From Macondimonas sp045864775 (lineage in GTDB: Bacteria; Pseudomonadota; Gammaproteobacteria; UBA5335): 64,000 nucleotides of DNA. Below the pieces are notes generated by a model, which was not told the DNA's origin, did not search any database, and worked only from the letters and a program-made list of their open reading frames with translations. Location: positions 992,001 to 1,056,000 of the forward strand of contig BTVR01000002.1 in the NCBI GenBank assembly GCA_045864775.1, in the 5' to 3' direction. Position 1 is the stretch's first letter. The number at the start of each line of letters is the position of its first letter. Positions 63,607-64,000 of this stretch are shown here, piece after piece. Made by a program: the position numbers and the translations under genes.

Positions 63607-64000
63607 ATGCACGAGACATACGACGGTCTGTACCGTCCGGAATTCGAGAAGGGAAGCTGCGGCTTCGGCCTGATCGCCCACATGGACGACCAGCCCAGCC
63701 ACTGGCTGGTGCGCACGGCCATCACGGCGCTGGAGCGGCTCACCCATCGCGGCGCGGTGGCCGCCGACGGCAAGACCGGCGACGGTTGCGGCCTGCTGTT
63801 GAAAAAGCCCGATGCCTTCCTGCGGGCGATTGCCCACGAAGAAGGGCTGATCCTCGCCGACGATTACGCCAGTGGCCTCGTGTTCTTCGCCCCTGAACAA
63901 GCGCAGCGGGAACAGGCGCGCAGCGCCGTGGCGGCAGCCTTGGCGGCACAGGGCCTCGATCTGGCCGGCTGGCGCCTGGTGCCCACCGATCCGTCGGCCT
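63607..64000 (+). CDS. gltB: Glutamate synthase large subunit, N-terminal part (cut by window edge)
   Basis: The first 131 codons of the large subunit of NADPH-type glutamate synthase (GOGAT) are present; the frame is open to the window end. The amidotransferase nucleophile is the Cys of GSCGFGLIAHMDD, which becomes N-terminal after removal of a short propeptide (about residues 1-17). HRGAVAADGKTGDGCGLLL matches the conserved glutamine-binding region. The full protein is about 1,480 residues. It makes glutamate from glutamine and 2-oxoglutarate. A promoter and a leader hairpin precede it. Confidence 0.95.
   Translation, partial: MHETYDGLYRPEFEKGSCGFGLIAHMDDQPSHWLVRTAITALERLTHRGAVAADGKTGDGCGLLLKKPDAFLRAIAHEEGLILADDYASGLVFFAPEQAQREQARSAVAAALAAQGLDLAGWRLVPTDPSA

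Overview
This 64 kb window is a GC-rich, very densely coded piece of a bacterial chromosome that looks like core genome. I found no insertion sequence, phage gene, CRISPR array or tRNA. Several blocks identify it as a Gammaproteobacterium: the order rsmI-rnpB-mraZ-rsmH next to divergent lpoA-yraN, then sspB-sspA-petC-petB-petA, the hisC-hisD-hisG-murA-bolA run, and maeB-gltA, mrcA, pilMNOPQ-aroK-aroB-dgt-gltB. As I recall Pseudomonas chromosomes, the same blocks occur there. The high GC, the acyl-CoA dehydrogenase pair and the mprF-acvB module suggest a lineage such as the Chromatiales or Immundisolibacter-like group rather than Pseudomonas itself. That placement is inference.

Layout. 1-8.9 kb: a TetR regulator, a DUF3592 membrane protein, tatD, transaldolase, a membrane diguanylate cyclase, a two-gene acyl-CoA dehydrogenase operon ending in a clear terminator, and rimO. 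8.9-17.8 kb (minus): secA, argJ, a MutT/thiamine-phosphate-synthase-like fusion, mprF and acvB, spaced like one operon. 18-37 kb: dciA on plus, then on minus lpxC and a complete division and cell-wall cluster (mraZ to ftsZ) with stop/start overlaps at most junctions. Upstream of mraZ lie a sigma70-type promoter and four 10-bp repeats that look like the MraZ operator. 37.2-37.6 kb: RNase P RNA. 37.6-44.1 kb: rsmI, lpoA, yraN, sspB/sspA and the cytochrome bc1 operon. 44.2-48.9 kb: hisC, hisD, short-form hisG, murA and a bolA-family gene. 49-52 kb: rpmE, malic enzyme and citrate synthase, closed by a bidirectional terminator. 52-55 kb: a TetR-like orphan and PBP1a. 55.3-60.5 kb: pilMNOPQ, the inner-membrane platform and secretin of type IV pili. 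60.6-64 kb: aroK, aroB, dgt and the start of gltB, which runs off the edge.

How it works together. Most of the window builds the envelope: peptidoglycan precursors (murA-G, mraY, ddlB), division (ftsL, I, W, Q, A, Z), PBP1a and its presumed activator LpoA, lipid A commitment (lpxC), protein export (secA), aminoacyl-phosphatidylglycerol turnover (mprF/acvB) and pili. Both methyltransferases that modify 16S rRNA C1402 (rsmH and rsmI) flank rnpB and the mraZ promoter region.

I see no obviously new system. The items most worth following up are the acyl-CoA dehydrogenase pair with complementary motif losses (probably an obligate heteromer), the mprF-acvB module with a predicted lipoprotein AcvB, a low-GC mosaic patch inside pilQ, a possible leaderless aroK transcript, and several unexplained hairpins and palindromes.
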